Source: Methylococcus geothermalis (GTDB taxonomy: Bacteria; Pseudomonadota; Gammaproteobacteria; Methylococcales; Methylococcaceae). Taken from it: a DNA stretch of 64,000 nucleotides. The DNA is taken from NCBI RefSeq assembly GCF_012769535.1, contig NZ_CP046565.1, forward strand, positions 3,129,501 to 3,193,500, given 5' to 3'. A program made the translations under genes and the position numbers. Of the stretch, positions 21,603-32,679 are shown piece by piece. Positions within the stretch are counted from its first letter, which is position 1; every line of letters starts with the position of its first letter. The notes beneath the pieces are model-generated. The model saw only the letters and a program-made list of their open reading frames with translations, did no database searches and was not told the origin of the DNA.

Positions 21603-23039
21603 TTAACCGGATAAGTTCCTGCCGTAAGCCTCCAGCTCATCCAGGATCGCCAGCTTGCCGGAATCACGTTCCTGGCCGCGAAGCCCCTCGATACGAGAAA
21701 AGAACTCCGCGAGGCTCAGGCCGCCGCCTTCGCCTGCAAGGCGGCTCGAGCGAAACCGGCTCCAGCGCGCCCGCTCGTCTGCATTCAGGGTATCCGGAAA
21801 ATTTCGGGCACGGAACCGGAACAGAAGCTCATCGAAACGCCCATCGACGAATCGCGGACGGTAACGGGCCAGTTGTTCGGGCGACAGCGCATGCACCCGC
21901 TCCAGGGCGCGCCGGTCGGCATCCGGCGTAAAGCCCCCGCGATAGAGCATCAGCTCCGGATCGAGTCCGGCCTCCGGCGGCCACTCTGCCTCGAACACCG
22001 CGGCGACCTTGGGGAGGATTTCGTCCGCATGATCCTGTAACCGGCGGGCGTTGGCCTGGCAAACGGCGACGTCGATCCCGAGCCTCTCCGCATCTGCCGG
22101 TCGCAACGCGGACGGCGGGACGACCACTGGGCAACGGTTGGTATGCACCCCCTTCAACGGAATCCGCTCGGCGCCTTCGGGTAATTCCGCCAGCGGCGTG
22201 AACAGCCGCTGGCGGATCTCGTCTGCCGGCAGATCGAGCAGCTGCGCCGGATCGCAGGCAAGATCGAACACGATGACCCGTGTCGCCATGCGCGGATGCC
22301 GGCACAACGGCAGCACGTAGGCGATGCAGTTCCGGGACGCCGGAAACTTCTCGGAGACATGCAGCACCGGCTGCCAACTGCCCAGCGCCAGCAGCCGCTC
22401 GACGGCCTGTTTACCTCGATTTTCCAGGGCGAACTTGAACAAGCGCGGCTGGCGCTCGCTGATCAGCCGAGCCAAACCTATCGTCGCCCACACATCGGAC
22501 AAGGCATCATGCGCCGACTCGTGCACGATGCCATTCGCCGCCGCCAGGCGCTCCAGCTTGAACACGGGCGCCCCCGCGGCATCTCGCGGCCATTCGATCC
22601 CGTCCGGCCGCAGCGCCTGCGTCACCCGCACCAAATCGATGACGTCCCAGCGCGAATTGCCCGCTTTCCATTCGCGGGCATAGGGATCGTACAGGTTCCG
22701 ATAAAAAGCGTAGCGCAGCATTTCATCATCGAAACGCAAGGTGTTGTAGCCGAGCACGCAGGTACCGGGCTGCGCGAAGAGGCCGTAGATGGCGGCGACG
22801 AACTCGCTTTCCCGTACGCCAAGCTCGGTGGCCCGCCGGGGAGTAATGCCGGTGATGAGGCAAGCCTCGGGATCCGGCACCACGTCATCCGAGGGCCGGC
22901 AATACAGGACCTCGGGCGAACCGACCGGCTCGAAATTCAAATCGGTCCGAACCCCGGCGAACTGGGCAATGCGGTCGCGGGCTGGATCGGTCCCGAAAGT
23001 CTCCAGGTCGTACCAGTAGAACGAAGGCGTGACGGCCAT
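21603..23039 (-). CDS. sbcB: Exodeoxyribonuclease I
   Basis: Single-strand 3'-5' DNA exonuclease of recombination and mismatch repair. The product has 478 residues from MAVTPSFYWYDLETFGTD, near the E. coli length. DEDDh motifs are visible: YDLETFG (residues 9-15), NTLRFDDEMLRYAFYRNLYDPYA near 105 and HDALSDVWAT near 175. The ExoI-specific C-terminal domain follows. A 19-codon in-frame upstream extension overlaps nothing but is not needed. This gene and recBCD give the window two recombination nucleases. Confidence 0.93.
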   Translation of the reverse strand: MAVTPSFYWYDLETFGTDPARDRIAQFAGVRTDLNFEPVGSPEVLYCRPSDDVVPDPEACLITGITPRRATELGVRESEFVAAIYGLFAQPGTCVLGYNTLRFDDEMLRYAFYRNLYDPYAREWKAGNSRWDVIDLVRVTQALRPDGIEWPRDAAGAPVFKLERLAAANGIVHESAHDALSDVWATIGLARLISERQPRLFKFALENRGKQAVERLLALGSWQPVLHVSEKFPASRNCIAYVLPLCRHPRMATRVIVFDLACDPAQLLDLPADEIRQRLFTPLAELPEGAERIPLKGVHTNRCPVVVPPSALRPADAERLGIDVAVCQANARRLQDHADEILPKVAAVFEAEWPPEAGLDPELMLYRGGFTPDADRRALERVHALSPEQLARYRPRFVDGRFDELLFRFRARNFPDTLNADERARWSRFRSSRLAGEGGGLSLAEFFSRIEGLRGQERDSGKLAILDELEAYGRNLSG

Positions 23040-23053
23040 TCCGGCTATAAGCT

Positions 23054-23233
23054 TTAGGCCTTGCCTTCGGCCTCCAGCTTGAGGCGCTTCTCGCATTTCT
23101 GCGTGCAGATACAGTCGCTGCCGTTGATGCCCCCGCAGGTGCCCTTGATCGCCGGCCGCCCGAAAATGACGCCGACGGACATCATCAGGATGACAAAACC
23201 GATGATGGCGAAAGTGATCAGGAATAGAGTCAT
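23054..23233 (-). CDS. nqrM: Na+-NQR maturation factor NqrM
   Basis: A 59-residue protein with one N-terminal membrane helix (MTLFLITFAIIGFVILMMSV) followed by GVIFGRPAIKGTCGG. Four cysteines (C-GG, C-I-C, C-EKR) match NqrM (formerly DUF539), required to insert the iron centre between NqrD and NqrE. It lies 120 bases downstream of nqrF on the same strand, but an intrinsic terminator lies between them, so expression may be partly separate. A start six codons upstream is also in frame. Confidence 0.88.
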   Translation of the reverse strand: MTLFLITFAIIGFVILMMSVGVIFGRPAIKGTCGGINGSDCICTQKCEKRLKLEAEGKA

Positions 23234-23299
23234 GGTGCGTTTCTCCAGCATGATGCCGGTCGGGCCGGCTTACCTCTGTTTGTTCCCTAAAGACGCCGC

Positions 23300-23332
23300 A
23301 AAAAAGAACGAGGAGCGCGAGGCTCCCCGTTC
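23300..23332 (-). terminator. Intrinsic terminator between nqrF and nqrM
   Basis: An 11-base stem GAACGGGGAGC / GCTCCTCGTTC with loop CTCGC is followed by six T residues on the minus strand. The single non-Watson-Crick pair is G-U in minus-strand RNA but A-C in plus-strand RNA, which supports the minus orientation, i.e. the end of the nqrABCDEF transcript. Confidence 0.85.
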
Positions 23333-23352
23333 CCTGGCCGTTTCCGCGACGA

Positions 23353-24576
23353 TCAGCCGCCGAAATCGTCCAGCATGATGTTCTCGCGGTCGACGCCGAT
23401 ATCGAGGAGCATATTGATGACGGCGGTGTTCATCATCGGCGGGCCGCACATGTAGTACTCGCAATCCTCGGGGGCCGGATGGTCCTTGAGGTACTGCTCG
23501 TACAGGATGTTGTGGATGAAGCCCGTGTAACCGGTCCAGTGGTCTTCCGGCTTCGGATCGGACAGCCCGAGGAACCATTTGAAGTTCGGGTTCTCCGCCT
23601 GCAGCTTGTCGAACTCCTCCACGTAGAAGGTTTCGCGCAGACTGCGCGCGCCGTACCAAAAGCTGATCTTGCGCTTGCTCTTCAGGCGGCGCAACTGGTC
23701 GAAGATGTGCGAACGCATCGGCGCCATGCCCGCGCCGCCGCCGATGAACACCATCTCCTTGTCGGTGTCGCGGGCGAAAAACTCGCCGAACGGCCCGGAA
23801 ATGGTGACCTTGTCGCCCGGCTTCAGGTTGAAGATGAACGACGACATGACCCCCGGCGGCAACTGGTCTTCCTTGCCCCAGGGCGGGGTGGCGATACGGA
23901 CGTTGAGCATGATGATGCCCTTCTCGTCCGGATAGTTCGCCATGGAGTAAGCTCGGATCGCCGGCGTCTTGACGTGAGACTCGATCCGCCAGAGGTTGTA
24001 CTTGTCCCACTCGTCGCGGTACTCGGGCTCGATGTCGAAGTCCGAAAACTTGCAATCGTAGGGCGGGCACTCGATCTGGATGTAGCCGCCGGCCCGGAAA
24101 TCGACCTGCTCGCCCGCCGGCAGTTCCAGCACCAGTTCCTTGATGAAGGTTGCGACGTTGTGGTTGGAGCGCACGCTGCACTCCCATTTCTTGACGCCGA
24201 ACACTTCGTCATGCACATGAATCTTCATGTTCTGCTTGACCGTCACCTGGCAGGACAGGCGATCGCCCTGGGCCGCTTCGCGCTTGGTGATGTGCGAGAG
24301 CTCGGTCGGCAGAATCTCACCGCCGCCTTCCAACACCTGCACCCGGCACTGGGCGCAGGTGCCGCCGCCGCCGCAGGCCGACGACACGAACAGATTGTTG
24401 TCGGCCAGGGCCGTCAGCAGCTTGGACCCGATCGGGACGTAGATGGTCTTCTCACCGTTGATCAGCACCTCCACGTTACCCTCGGCCACCAGCTTCGACT
24501 TGGCGCCCAGAATCACGAAGACCAGGGCGACGACGATGGCCGTGAAGAAAAATACACCTAAGATAATTTCCAACAT
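23353..24576 (-). CDS. nqrF: Na+-translocating NADH:quinone reductase subunit F
   Basis: Entry subunit that oxidises NADH with FAD and a 2Fe-2S cluster. The product has 407 residues. It has an N-terminal membrane helix (2-25), then ferredoxin cysteines at 68, 74, 77 and 109 (C-x5-C-x2-C). The FAD-binding [11 protein letters not shown] lies near 210 and the NADH-binding [15 protein letters not shown] near 273. The length and all redox ligands match the Vibrio protein. It is the last gene of the operon before the terminator. Confidence 0.97.
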   Translation of the reverse strand: MLEIILGVFFFTAIVVALVFVILGAKSKLVAEGNVEVLINGEKTIYVPIGSKLLTALADNNLFVSSACGGGGTCAQCRVQVLEGGGEILPTELSHITKREAAQGDRLSCQVTVKQNMKIHVHDEVFGVKKWECSVRSNHNVATFIKELVLELPAGEQVDFRAGGYIQIECPPYDCKFSDFDIEPEYRDEWDKYNLWRIESHVKTPAIRAYSMANYPDEKGIIMLNVRIATPPWGKEDQLPPGVMSSFIFNLKPGDKVTISGPFGEFFARDTDKEMVFIGGGAGMAPMRSHIFDQLRRLKSKRKISFWYGARSLRETFYVEEFDKLQAENPNFKWFLGLSDPKPEDHWTGYTGFIHNILYEQYLKDHPAPEDCEYYMCGPPMMNTAVINMLLDIGVDRENIMLDDFGG

Positions 24577-24592
24577 GGGATCACCTACATCC

Positions 24593-25201
24593 TTATAACT
24601 GTATGCCGGAGAAGGCCATGAAACCCAGCGCCATCAGACCCGCGGAGATGAAGGTGATGCCGAGGCCGCGCAGGCCCGCCGGTACGTCGCTGTACTTGAG
24701 CTTCTCGCGCACGCCGGCCATCGCGGTGATGGCGAGCGCCCAGCCGAAGCCGCTGCCCACGCCGTAGACCACGCTCTCCGAGAAGTTGTAGTCGCGTTCG
24801 ATCATGAACAGCGAACCGGCCAGGATGGCGCAGTTCACCGTGATGAGCGGCAGGAAGATACCCAAGGCGTTGTAGAGGGCCGGGAAGAATTTGTCGAGCA
24901 CCATCTCCAGGATCTGGACCATGGCGGCGATCACGCCGATGCAGGCCATCAGGGCGATGAAGCTGAGGTCGACGTCGCGCAGGCCGGCCCAGGACAGGGC
25001 GCCTTCCTTGAGCAGATAGGTGTAGATCAGGTTGTTGGCCGGGACCGTCAGGGTCTGCACGATCACCACGGCGATGCCCAGACCCACGGCCGTTTCGATC
25101 TTCTTCGATACCGCGATGAAGGTGCACATGCCCAGGAAGAACGACAGGGCCATGTTCTCGATGAAAACCGACTTGATGAACAGATTGATATAGGCTTCCA
25201 T
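24593..25201 (-). CDS. nqrE: Na+-translocating NADH:quinone reductase subunit E
   Basis: Integral membrane subunit (202 residues, six helices). Together with NqrD it holds an intramembrane iron-sulfur centre through conserved cysteines, including the one in LGMCTFIA near residue 26 and the one in TVNCAILAG near 120. It overlaps nqrD by one base and precedes nqrF by 16. Confidence 0.97.
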   Translation of the reverse strand: MEAYINLFIKSVFIENMALSFFLGMCTFIAVSKKIETAVGLGIAVVIVQTLTVPANNLIYTYLLKEGALSWAGLRDVDLSFIALMACIGVIAAMVQILEMVLDKFFPALYNALGIFLPLITVNCAILAGSLFMIERDYNFSESVVYGVGSGFGWALAITAMAGVREKLKYSDVPAGLRGLGITFISAGLMALGFMAFSGIQL

Positions 25202-25860
25202 CAGTGTGCCTCCCCGTGCGCGGTGGCGATCACGAAATCGGCCTTTTCGACCTGTTGCGTCTTCCAGGAGCGGATCGCCCAGATCAGGAGGCCGATCAGG
25301 AAGAACGCGCTCGGCGGCAGCAGCAGCAGGCCGTTCGGCACGTACCAGCCGCCGTCCTTGACCAGGGGCAGCACATCGATCCCCAACAGCTTGCCGGAAC
25401 CGAACAGTTCGCGGATGACCGCGACCGTGATCAGGATCAGGCTGTAGCCCAAGCCGTTGCCGATGCCGTCCAGGAAGCTTTCCCAGGGCGGATTCTTCAT
25501 GGCGTAGGCTTCGGCGCGGCCCATCACGATGCAGTTGGTGATGATGAGTCCGACGAACACCGAGAGCTGCTTGCTGATCTCGTAGGCGAAAGCCTTGAGC
25601 AATTGGTCGACCACGATCACCAGCGAAGCGATGATCACCATCTGGGCGATGATGCGCACGCTGCTGGGGATGTGGTTACGGATCAAGGCGATGCCCGCGC
25701 TGGAACAGGCGGTGACCGAGGTCAGCGCCAGGCTCATGATCAGCGCCGTCGACAGCTGCGAGGTGACGGCCAGGGCGGAACAGATGCCCAGCACCTGGAG
25801 GGTGATGGGGTTGTTGTCGACCAGGGGTTCGACGAGAACTTTCTTCGATTCTTCGTTCAT
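25201..25860 (-). CDS. nqrD: Na+-translocating NADH:quinone reductase subunit D
   Basis: Integral membrane subunit of 219 residues with six helices, the inverted-topology partner of NqrE. The intramembrane cysteines in [12 protein letters not shown] (near 29) and [15 protein letters not shown] (near 112) are present. It ends in a soluble tail. It lies five bases after nqrC. Confidence 0.97.
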   Translation of the reverse strand: MNEESKKVLVEPLVDNNPITLQVLGICSALAVTSQLSTALIMSLALTSVTACSSAGIALIRNHIPSSVRIIAQMVIIASLVIVVDQLLKAFAYEISKQLSVFVGLIITNCIVMGRAEAYAMKNPPWESFLDGIGNGLGYSLILITVAVIRELFGSGKLLGIDVLPLVKDGGWYVPNGLLLLPPSAFFLIGLLIWAIRSWKTQQVEKADFVIATAHGEAH

Positions 25861-25865
25861 GGGAA

Positions 25866-26786
25866 TTAACCTCTTCCAGCTCTAACTTTCGCCAAATACG
25901 GTCCGAAGCCGTCCTTGCCCATCCAGTAGCGGATCAGGTTGCTGACGCCGCGGCTGGTCAGGGTCGCACCGGCCAGCGCGTCGACTTGGTACTCGGCACC
26001 CGGCTTGCTGGGGTCGACGCCGCCCTTGACCAGCCCTAACGCCACTTCGCCGATTTCGATGGCCTGCCCCTTTTCGGACAGGTTGCTTTCGTGCACCGTG
26101 GTCTTGGAGTAGTTGTAGACCTTCTTCCCCTTCCACAAGGCCTTCCATTTCGGGTTTACCACTTCCCCGCCGAGTCCCGGCGTTTCCGCTTGGTCATAGA
26201 GATTGAGTCCGATCACGGTTTCACCGTCCGCTTCCAGCGCCATGAAACCGTACATGGTGGACCACAGCCCATAACCGTTCACCGGCAGGATCACGGACTT
26301 GAGCCGGCCGTTCTCCTTCACCAGGTAGACCTTGGCATACTTGGGCTTGCGCTTGATGCCGGCGATGTCCTCCTCGGGCGGAATCGCCTCGCTCAAGGCG
26401 GGGTCCTTGGCCGCCTTGCGCTGGTCGTAGGTCTTGGGATCCACCGCGTCGCTGTAGTCTCCCGTGGAAAGCTCGACGATCTTGGGTTCGATGTTCTTGA
26501 ACGCTTCGTCGATGTCGGTGCCGTCCTGGAGCAGGCCGGCCACCTCGAGGATGTTGACCTTCTCGTCCCGGGACTTGTTGGATTCCTGCAGCGGCTTCAG
26601 CGCCACGGCCGAGCCGGACACCAACACGGCGCCGACCAGGCACAGGCTCACCGCGACCGCGACGGTCTTCTCGAAGCTGTCGTTGGGCAGTGCCAGCACG
26701 CGCTCGGCATACAGCCGAGCCTTTTCCTTCAGCGCGGCGAACTTGTCACCGCCCTGCACATTCGTCGAATTTGCTGCGTTAGGCAT
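25866..26786 (-). CDS. nqrC: Na+-translocating NADH:quinone reductase subunit C, with long N-terminus
   Basis: Periplasmic-facing flavoprotein subunit with a covalent FMN. The product has 306 residues. The membrane anchor is at about 41-68 and the FMN-binding domain ends in [12 protein letters not shown] (269-280). The threonine of the (S/A)GAT motif is the expected FMN attachment site (Thr275). The protein is about 50 residues longer than the Vibrio one because of an extra hydrophilic N-terminus. The only ATG overlaps the nqrB stop by eight bases; an internal GTG near codon 30 would shorten it. Confidence 0.95.
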   Translation of the reverse strand: MPNAANSTNVQGGDKFAALKEKARLYAERVLALPNDSFEKTVAVAVSLCLVGAVLVSGSAVALKPLQESNKSRDEKVNILEVAGLLQDGTDIDEAFKNIEPKIVELSTGDYSDAVDPKTYDQRKAAKDPALSEAIPPEEDIAGIKRKPKYAKVYLVKENGRLKSVILPVNGYGLWSTMYGFMALEADGETVIGLNLYDQAETPGLGGEVVNPKWKALWKGKKVYNYSKTTVHESNLSEKGQAIEIGEVALGLVKGGVDPSKPGAEYQVDALAGATLTSRGVSNLIRYWMGKDGFGPYLAKVRAGRG

Positions 26787-27981
26787 GACGTTTAATCCTT
26801 CTTGCGATGTTCGCCTTGATCACCGCGTAGTCGATCAGCGGCGCGAAGATGTTGGAGAAGAGGATGGCCAGCATGATGCCTTCCGGGAAGGCGGGATTGA
26901 CCACGCGGATCAGCACCGTCATGAAGCCGATCAGCGCGCCGAAAATCCAGCGGCCGGTGTTGGTATGCGCCGCACTGACCGGATCGGTCGCCATGAAGCT
27001 CGTGCCGAAGGCGAAGCCGCCCAGCGTCAGATGCCAATACCAGGGCATCGCGAACATGGCGTTGGACTCGCTGCCGATGATGTTGAACAGCGTCGACGTC
27101 GCCACCATGCCGACGAAGACGCCGGCGATGATCCGCCACGAGGCGATCCGGGTGTAGACCAGGAAAGCCGCCCCCAGGAGACAGGCCAGGGTCGAGGTCT
27201 CACCCATCGAACCGCGCTCGAAGCCGAAGAAGGTCTGCAACCAGCCGATGCCGCCCTCGCGGATTGCATCGACTCCGCCCAGCGCGCCCAACCCCAACGC
27301 CGTGGCGCCGCTGAAGCCGTCCACCGCGGTCCACACCATATCGCCCGACATCGAAGCCGGATAAGCGAAGTACAGGAACGCGCGGCCGGTCAGCGCCGGG
27401 TTGAGGAAGTTCTTGCCGGTACCGCCGAACACCTCCTTGCCCATCACCACCCCGAAGGAAATGCCGATGGCGACCTGCCATAGCGGCGTGTTCGGCGGCA
27501 AGGTCAGCGCGAACAGGATCGACGACACGAAGAAGCCCTCGTTGACGTCATGCTTGCGCACCACCGCGAACAGCACCTCCCACACGCCGCCGGCGACCAG
27601 GGTCACGACGTAGATCGGAATGAAATACAGCGCGCCGTGGACCAGATCCGACAGCGGATTCCAGGGGTTATGGCCGAACAGGTTGATGATCGCACCGCGC
27701 CAGCCCGGCGCCGATTCCATCCCCATGGACGTCATCGCCAGATTGGCCTGGTAGCCGGTATTGAACAGGGCCATCAGCATGCACGGCAGCACCGCGATCC
27801 AGACGTAGGTCATCACCCGCTTCAGGTCGACCGAGTCGCGCACATGCGTCGCTCCGTGGGTCACATCGGGCGGGGTATAGAGGAAGGTATCCACCATCTC
27901 GTAGACGGGATACAGTTTTTCCAAACGCCCGCCCTTGGCGAAGAGCGGGTGCAGCTTGTCGAGAAATTGCCTTGCTGACAT
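26779..27981 (-). CDS. nqrB: Na+-translocating NADH:quinone reductase subunit B
   Basis: Main Na+-channel subunit (400 residues, about ten helices), carrying riboflavin and a covalent FMN. The flavinylation motif SGAT lies at residues 224-227 in [11 protein letters not shown], so Thr227 is the predicted attachment site. No flavin transferase gene (apbE) is visible in the window. It lies five bases after nqrA and overlaps nqrC. Confidence 0.97.
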   Translation of the reverse strand: MSARQFLDKLHPLFAKGGRLEKLYPVYEMVDTFLYTPPDVTHGATHVRDSVDLKRVMTYVWIAVLPCMLMALFNTGYQANLAMTSMGMESAPGWRGAIINLFGHNPWNPLSDLVHGALYFIPIYVVTLVAGGVWEVLFAVVRKHDVNEGFFVSSILFALTLPPNTPLWQVAIGISFGVVMGKEVFGGTGKNFLNPALTGRAFLYFAYPASMSGDMVWTAVDGFSGATALGLGALGGVDAIREGGIGWLQTFFGFERGSMGETSTLACLLGAAFLVYTRIASWRIIAGVFVGMVATSTLFNIIGSESNAMFAMPWYWHLTLGGFAFGTSFMATDPVSAAHTNTGRWIFGALIGFMTVLIRVVNPAFPEGIMLAILFSNIFAPLIDYAVIKANIARRIKRHA

Positions 27982-27986
27982 GAGAC

Positions 27987-29679
<1,693 letters not shown>

Positions 29680-29709
29680 AAAAAAAACCGGGCTCGATGA
29701 AGAGCCCGG
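29680..29709 (-). terminator. Strong intrinsic terminator upstream of nqrA
   Basis: A perfect 8-base stem CCGGGCTC / GAGCCCGG with a six-base loop is followed on the minus strand by eight consecutive T residues. No protein gene ends here. It terminates either a short independent RNA or an attenuated nqr leader. Confidence 0.85.
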
Positions 29710-29786
29710 AAACACCATCCCAGAGGATAAAACTTGAGGAAAACATCGGCTGTAACATCAGTTCGCCACTTCCGTGACAACCTTGG
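29680..29786 (-). ncRNA. Candidate small RNA or nqr leader RNA ended by intrinsic terminator
   Basis: A predicted transcript of about 107 bases. Its 5' end is placed 41 bases past the centre of the FNR-like box, and its 3' end is the T8 of the terminator. It contains a 5-base hairpin closed by a GGAA (GNRA-type) tetraloop at 29765-29778 and then the terminator hairpin; it encodes no plausible protein. The start is inference; the hairpins and T tract are seen directly. Alternatively it is the attenuated 5' leader of the nqr operon. Confidence 0.5.
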
Positions 29787-29820
29787 GACATAGCGTACCT
29801 GATCGTCCCTTCCGCCCGCC

Positions 29821-29834
29821 TTGATGTACGTCAA
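29821..29834. promoter_or_regulatory. FNR/Anr-like binding site
   Basis: TTGATgtacGTCAA matches the FNR consensus TTGAT-N4-ATCAA at nine of ten positions. Read on the minus strand, it would sit at about -41.5 relative to a start near 29786, with a weak -10 (TACGCT) about 30 bases after the box centre. This is the class II activator geometry. A CRP-family member other than FNR is possible. Confidence 0.5.
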
Positions 29835-30158
29835 GTTTTCATCAACTCCCGTGGTGTTTCGGAGACTCATAAACGGTTCGCGCCTTATGATCCATCAGAC
29901 CGCGTACCGAGACAACTTAAGGCGCAACCGTCCGAGCGGAGCATCATGCACTCCTATGAAAGAACGTATTTCCAATGATGGACGGTAAGACAAGCATTTA
30001 AGACTATTGAGACAGTGATGTTAGGCGGCGGCCGCGCGCTCCATGAGTTATAGTCGGAACTGGTGTATGAGCCAGGGGGGTGATGGCTTGAACGGGTGGC
30101 GTACCCTGCTGACAATTCGGTTGTCGAGACTGAAAAGCAGCATTGAGGTGAGTACGCC
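29835..30158. other. Intergenic stretch before the mobile-element island
   Basis: About 320 bases hold no supportable gene. The left boundary of the IS256-type remnant probably lies within 30040-30150, but I could not identify matching terminal inverted repeats. Confidence 0.4.
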
Positions 30159-31401
30159 ATGAGCAAGGTTACGCAGGACGAGGAGAAAAAGGCAACGGAG
30201 CTGGGGCTGGGTCTGGAGGATTTGATCCGAAGGGTGCCCGCGAGTTGATCCAGAAGGCCATCGAGACGGAGTTGGGGGAGTTGTTGAGCCGGTACGGGAA
30301 CGTGCGCACATGGGGCGGTCAGCGGGCCATTGTCCGCAACGGTGATTTGCCGGAACGCGAGGTGCTGACGGCGGTCGGGCCGGTGTCGGTGCGGGTGCCG
30401 AAGGTCCGGGACCGTTCGGGGAGCGGGGTGAAGTTCAACTCGGCCTTGGTGCCGCCGTATGTGCGCCGTTCCGGTCGTATCTGCGCGGCCTTGCCGTGGC
30501 TGTATCTGAAAGGGATCTCGACCGGGGATCTGCAGGAGGCCCTAACGGTGCTGGTCGGTGACCAGGCCAAGGGCCTATCAGCGAATGTGGTGAGTCGCTT
30601 GAAGGCCGATTGGGCTCGGGAGTATCAGGCGTGGGCACGGCGGGATCTGTCCGAACAGCGCTACGTGTACTGGTGGGCCGATGGGGTCCACACCGGCGTC
30701 CGTGAAGAGGACGACCCGCGGCTGTGTCTGCTGGTGATCATCGGCGTACGGTGCGACGGCAGGAAGGAACTCGTTGCCTTGGCGGATGGCTTCCGTGAAG
30801 CGAAAGCGTCCTGGCTCGACGTGCTGCGGGACCTCAAGACCCGCGGTCTGACCGAGGGGCCACGCCTGGCGATCGGCGACGGAGCGCTGGGCTTCTGGGC
30901 CGCAATGGACGAGGTCTACGCCGAGACCCGCCATCAGCGGTGTGGGTTTCACAAGATGGGCAATGTCCTGAGCAGCCTGCCGAAAGCCTTACAGAGCCAA
31001 GCCAAGGCCGCGCTCCAGGCGATTTGGATGGCGCCCACGCGGCGCGAGGCGGAGCAGGCGTTTGACCGCTGCGTGCAGAGCTATCAAGCAACGTACCCGA
31101 AGGCCACCGAGAAATTGACCAAGAACCGGGCGGCCCCTGAGCCTGCCGAAGGGCGGCCCTGCTGGCCTTCCATGACTTGCCGGCGGAGCACTGGCAGCAC
31201 CTACGGACCACCCACCCGATCGAGTCCACGTTCGCGACGGTCCGCCACCGTACCACACGCGCCAAGAACTGCCTGTCGCGGTCAACGTTCCTCGGGCTGG
31301 CGTTCAAGCTGATGGAGGAGGCGGCGAAATCCTGGCGGCGCATTCGCGGCGCCGAACGCATCCCGGACTTGACTTTCCGGCGTGGTGTTTGTGGTGTTTG
31401 A
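30159..31401 (+). pseudogene. IS256-family transposase, broken by two frameshifts
   Basis: The intact protein would begin MSKVTQDEEKKATELGLG and end with FRRGVCGV. A one-base deletion near 30230 (between LEDLIR and GARELIQ) breaks the N-terminus. A 23-base insertion at 31136-31158 breaks the frame again between NRAA and LLAFHDLP. The DDE catalytic residues survive in the separate pieces: WWADGVHTG, LAIGDGALGFW and THPIESTFATVR. It lies at the left of the island between nqr and the YqiA gene. The encoded fragments cannot make a full transposase without two corrections. Confidence 0.85.
31136..31158. repeat. 23-base insertion with dispersed-repeat-like core inside the IS256 transposase
   Basis: Removing 31136-31158 restores the transposase frame exactly (AA-LLAFHDLPAEHW). 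The insert ends in a second copy of GGGCGGCC, which also precedes it (31128-31135), and its core is CCTGAGCCTGCCGAA. The core resembles the CCTGAGCCTGTCGAAGG-type repeat seen in many high-GC proteobacteria; that comparison is from memory. Confidence 0.6.
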
Positions 31402-31641
31402 AGATGGGATCCCGGTGACCGACGACCCACCGGCCCCCTGCGTCAGAATAGTTGTCGCCTCTAATTTTCAGAACTGATGAACTTTAGGGAACCTCTGAAC
31501 AAACCCGATTTGGCCGGTAAAAACACATCCCGCTGATAATCAGGCTTTGAAAATGGGTGAAGGGTACCGAAATTCCTTACTTACCGTGGCGATCCCCCCC
31601 GGATGCGCCCGTCGGGGCGGATTCCGGGCGCACCTCGCCCG

Positions 31642-32169
31642 TCAGGTCATCAATGCGTACCGCTTCAGGTAGAGATGGGTCAACCCTATCAGGGTCAACA
31701 CCTGGGCGGCGTTCTTAGCCAGACCCCGGTAGCGCGTCTTGGTGTAGCCGAACTGCCGCTTCATCACCCGAAAAAGGTGCTCGACTCGGCTGCGGATCGA
31801 CGACATTCGCCGATGGCGGCGTTTCTGCGCAGCCCCCAAGCGCCGTTTCGGACGGGCTTTCAAGGCGACGCCCCACACGACCCCGGCCTGCCGCGCAGCG
31901 CGCTTATAGGTGTCGTTGACGTAGCCGGCATCGCCGAGGATCAGCCGGTCGTCCTCGCGCAGCAGGTTCGGCAACTGGCTGATGTCGGCGGCATGGGCCG
32001 GTGTCACCGAGACCGTGTGGGCGACGCCGGTGTGAACGTCCGCTCCCACGTGCACCTTCATGCCGAAGAACCACTGATGGCCCTTCTTGGTCTGGTGCAT
32101 CTCGGGGTCGCGGGTCTTGGCTTTGTTCTTCGTCGATGGCGCGGCGTGGATAATCGTCGCATCCACCAT
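31642..32169 (-). CDS. IS5-family transposase, C-terminal part (DDE domain), copy 1
   Basis: 175 residues opening MVDATIIHAAPSTKNKAK. This holds the catalytic domain: D in MVDATI, D in LILGDAGYVND, and E of the R-x3-E-x6-K signature in SRVEHLFRVMKRQ. It overlaps the N-terminal frame at a run of eight G residues. A frameshift or transcriptional slippage there would fuse the two parts into one transposase of about 315 residues. By itself it lacks the DNA-binding N-terminus. Confidence 0.88.
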   Translation of the reverse strand: MVDATIIHAAPSTKNKAKTRDPEMHQTKKGHQWFFGMKVHVGADVHTGVAHTVSVTPAHAADISQLPNLLREDDRLILGDAGYVNDTYKRAARQAGVVWGVALKARPKRRLGAAQKRRHRRMSSIRSRVEHLFRVMKRQFGYTKTRYRGLAKNAAQVLTLIGLTHLYLKRYALMT

Positions 32170-32594
32170 CGTGCCCCCCCCTTGAGCAGCAACCCTCGCG
32201 CTTCCAACACGTCATTGATGGCGTTCATCAACTTCGCCGTCAGCTCGTGACGTTCCAGCAGGCGCCGGAAGTTGAGGATCGTGGTTTCATCCGGCAGCGC
32301 GTCATCGGCCAACTCCAGACCCGCAAAGCGCCGCATCGATTCGATCTCGTACAGGGCATCTTCCAGGCCCGGGTCGGACAAGGCATACCCTTGCTGGAGG
32401 AAGTAAAGCCTGAGCATCGTCGCCAACGGGTACGGTTGACGACCGCGCCAACCCGCTTTCGGGTCATGCGGTTCGATCACCGCCAGCAACTCCGGCCACG
32501 GCACCGCCTGCTCCATCTCGGCCAGAAACTTCTCACGCCGAGTCTGCTTCTTCTTCCGGTCAAACGCCAAGGAGGCAAAGGTGGTCTGTTTCAT
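32058..32594 (-). CDS. IS5-family transposase, N-terminal part, copy 1
   Basis: 178 residues starting MKQTTFASLAFDRKKKQTRR. Residues 1-140 match the IS5 N-terminal domain (WRGRQPYPLATMLRLYFLQQGY, LPDETTILNFRRLLE). After the G8 tract (LLLKGG) the frame continues into unrelated arginine-rich sequence and stops. The real continuation is the overlapping frame at 31642-32169. Confidence 0.88.
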   Translation of the reverse strand: MKQTTFASLAFDRKKKQTRREKFLAEMEQAVPWPELLAVIEPHDPKAGWRGRQPYPLATMLRLYFLQQGYALSDPGLEDALYEIESMRRFAGLELADDALPDETTILNFRRLLERHELTAKLMNAINDVLEARGLLLKGGARWWMRRLSTPRHRRRTKPRPATPRCTRPRRAISGSSA

Positions 32595-32679
32595 GAGGGC
32601 ACCGCGTTCATGGGTTCTGGGCAGGGGTTAGCTTACCAGCAGGGTTTGTTCAGAGGTTCCTTAGAGGATAGAGAGCCAG

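Larger units (their letters stand above)
31488..32660 (-). mobile_element. IS5-family insertion sequence, copy 1
   Basis: A 1173-base element with perfect 19-base terminal inverted repeats (GGAACCTCTGAACAAACCC). It is flanked by the 4-base target duplication TTAG (31484-31487 and 32661-32664), which fits the YTAR target of IS5-type elements. The transposase is on the minus strand in two overlapping frames. It is the same length as copy 2 at 55584-56756, with about 15-20 base differences. It sits in the leader of a helix-turn-helix transposase, 17 bases before that start codon. Confidence 0.93.

Noticed and set aside
31642..32594. Two independent transposase genes in each IS5 copy
   Set aside because: The two frames are halves of one IS5 transposase (DDE residues only in the second half), joined at the G8 run, so they are not separate genes.
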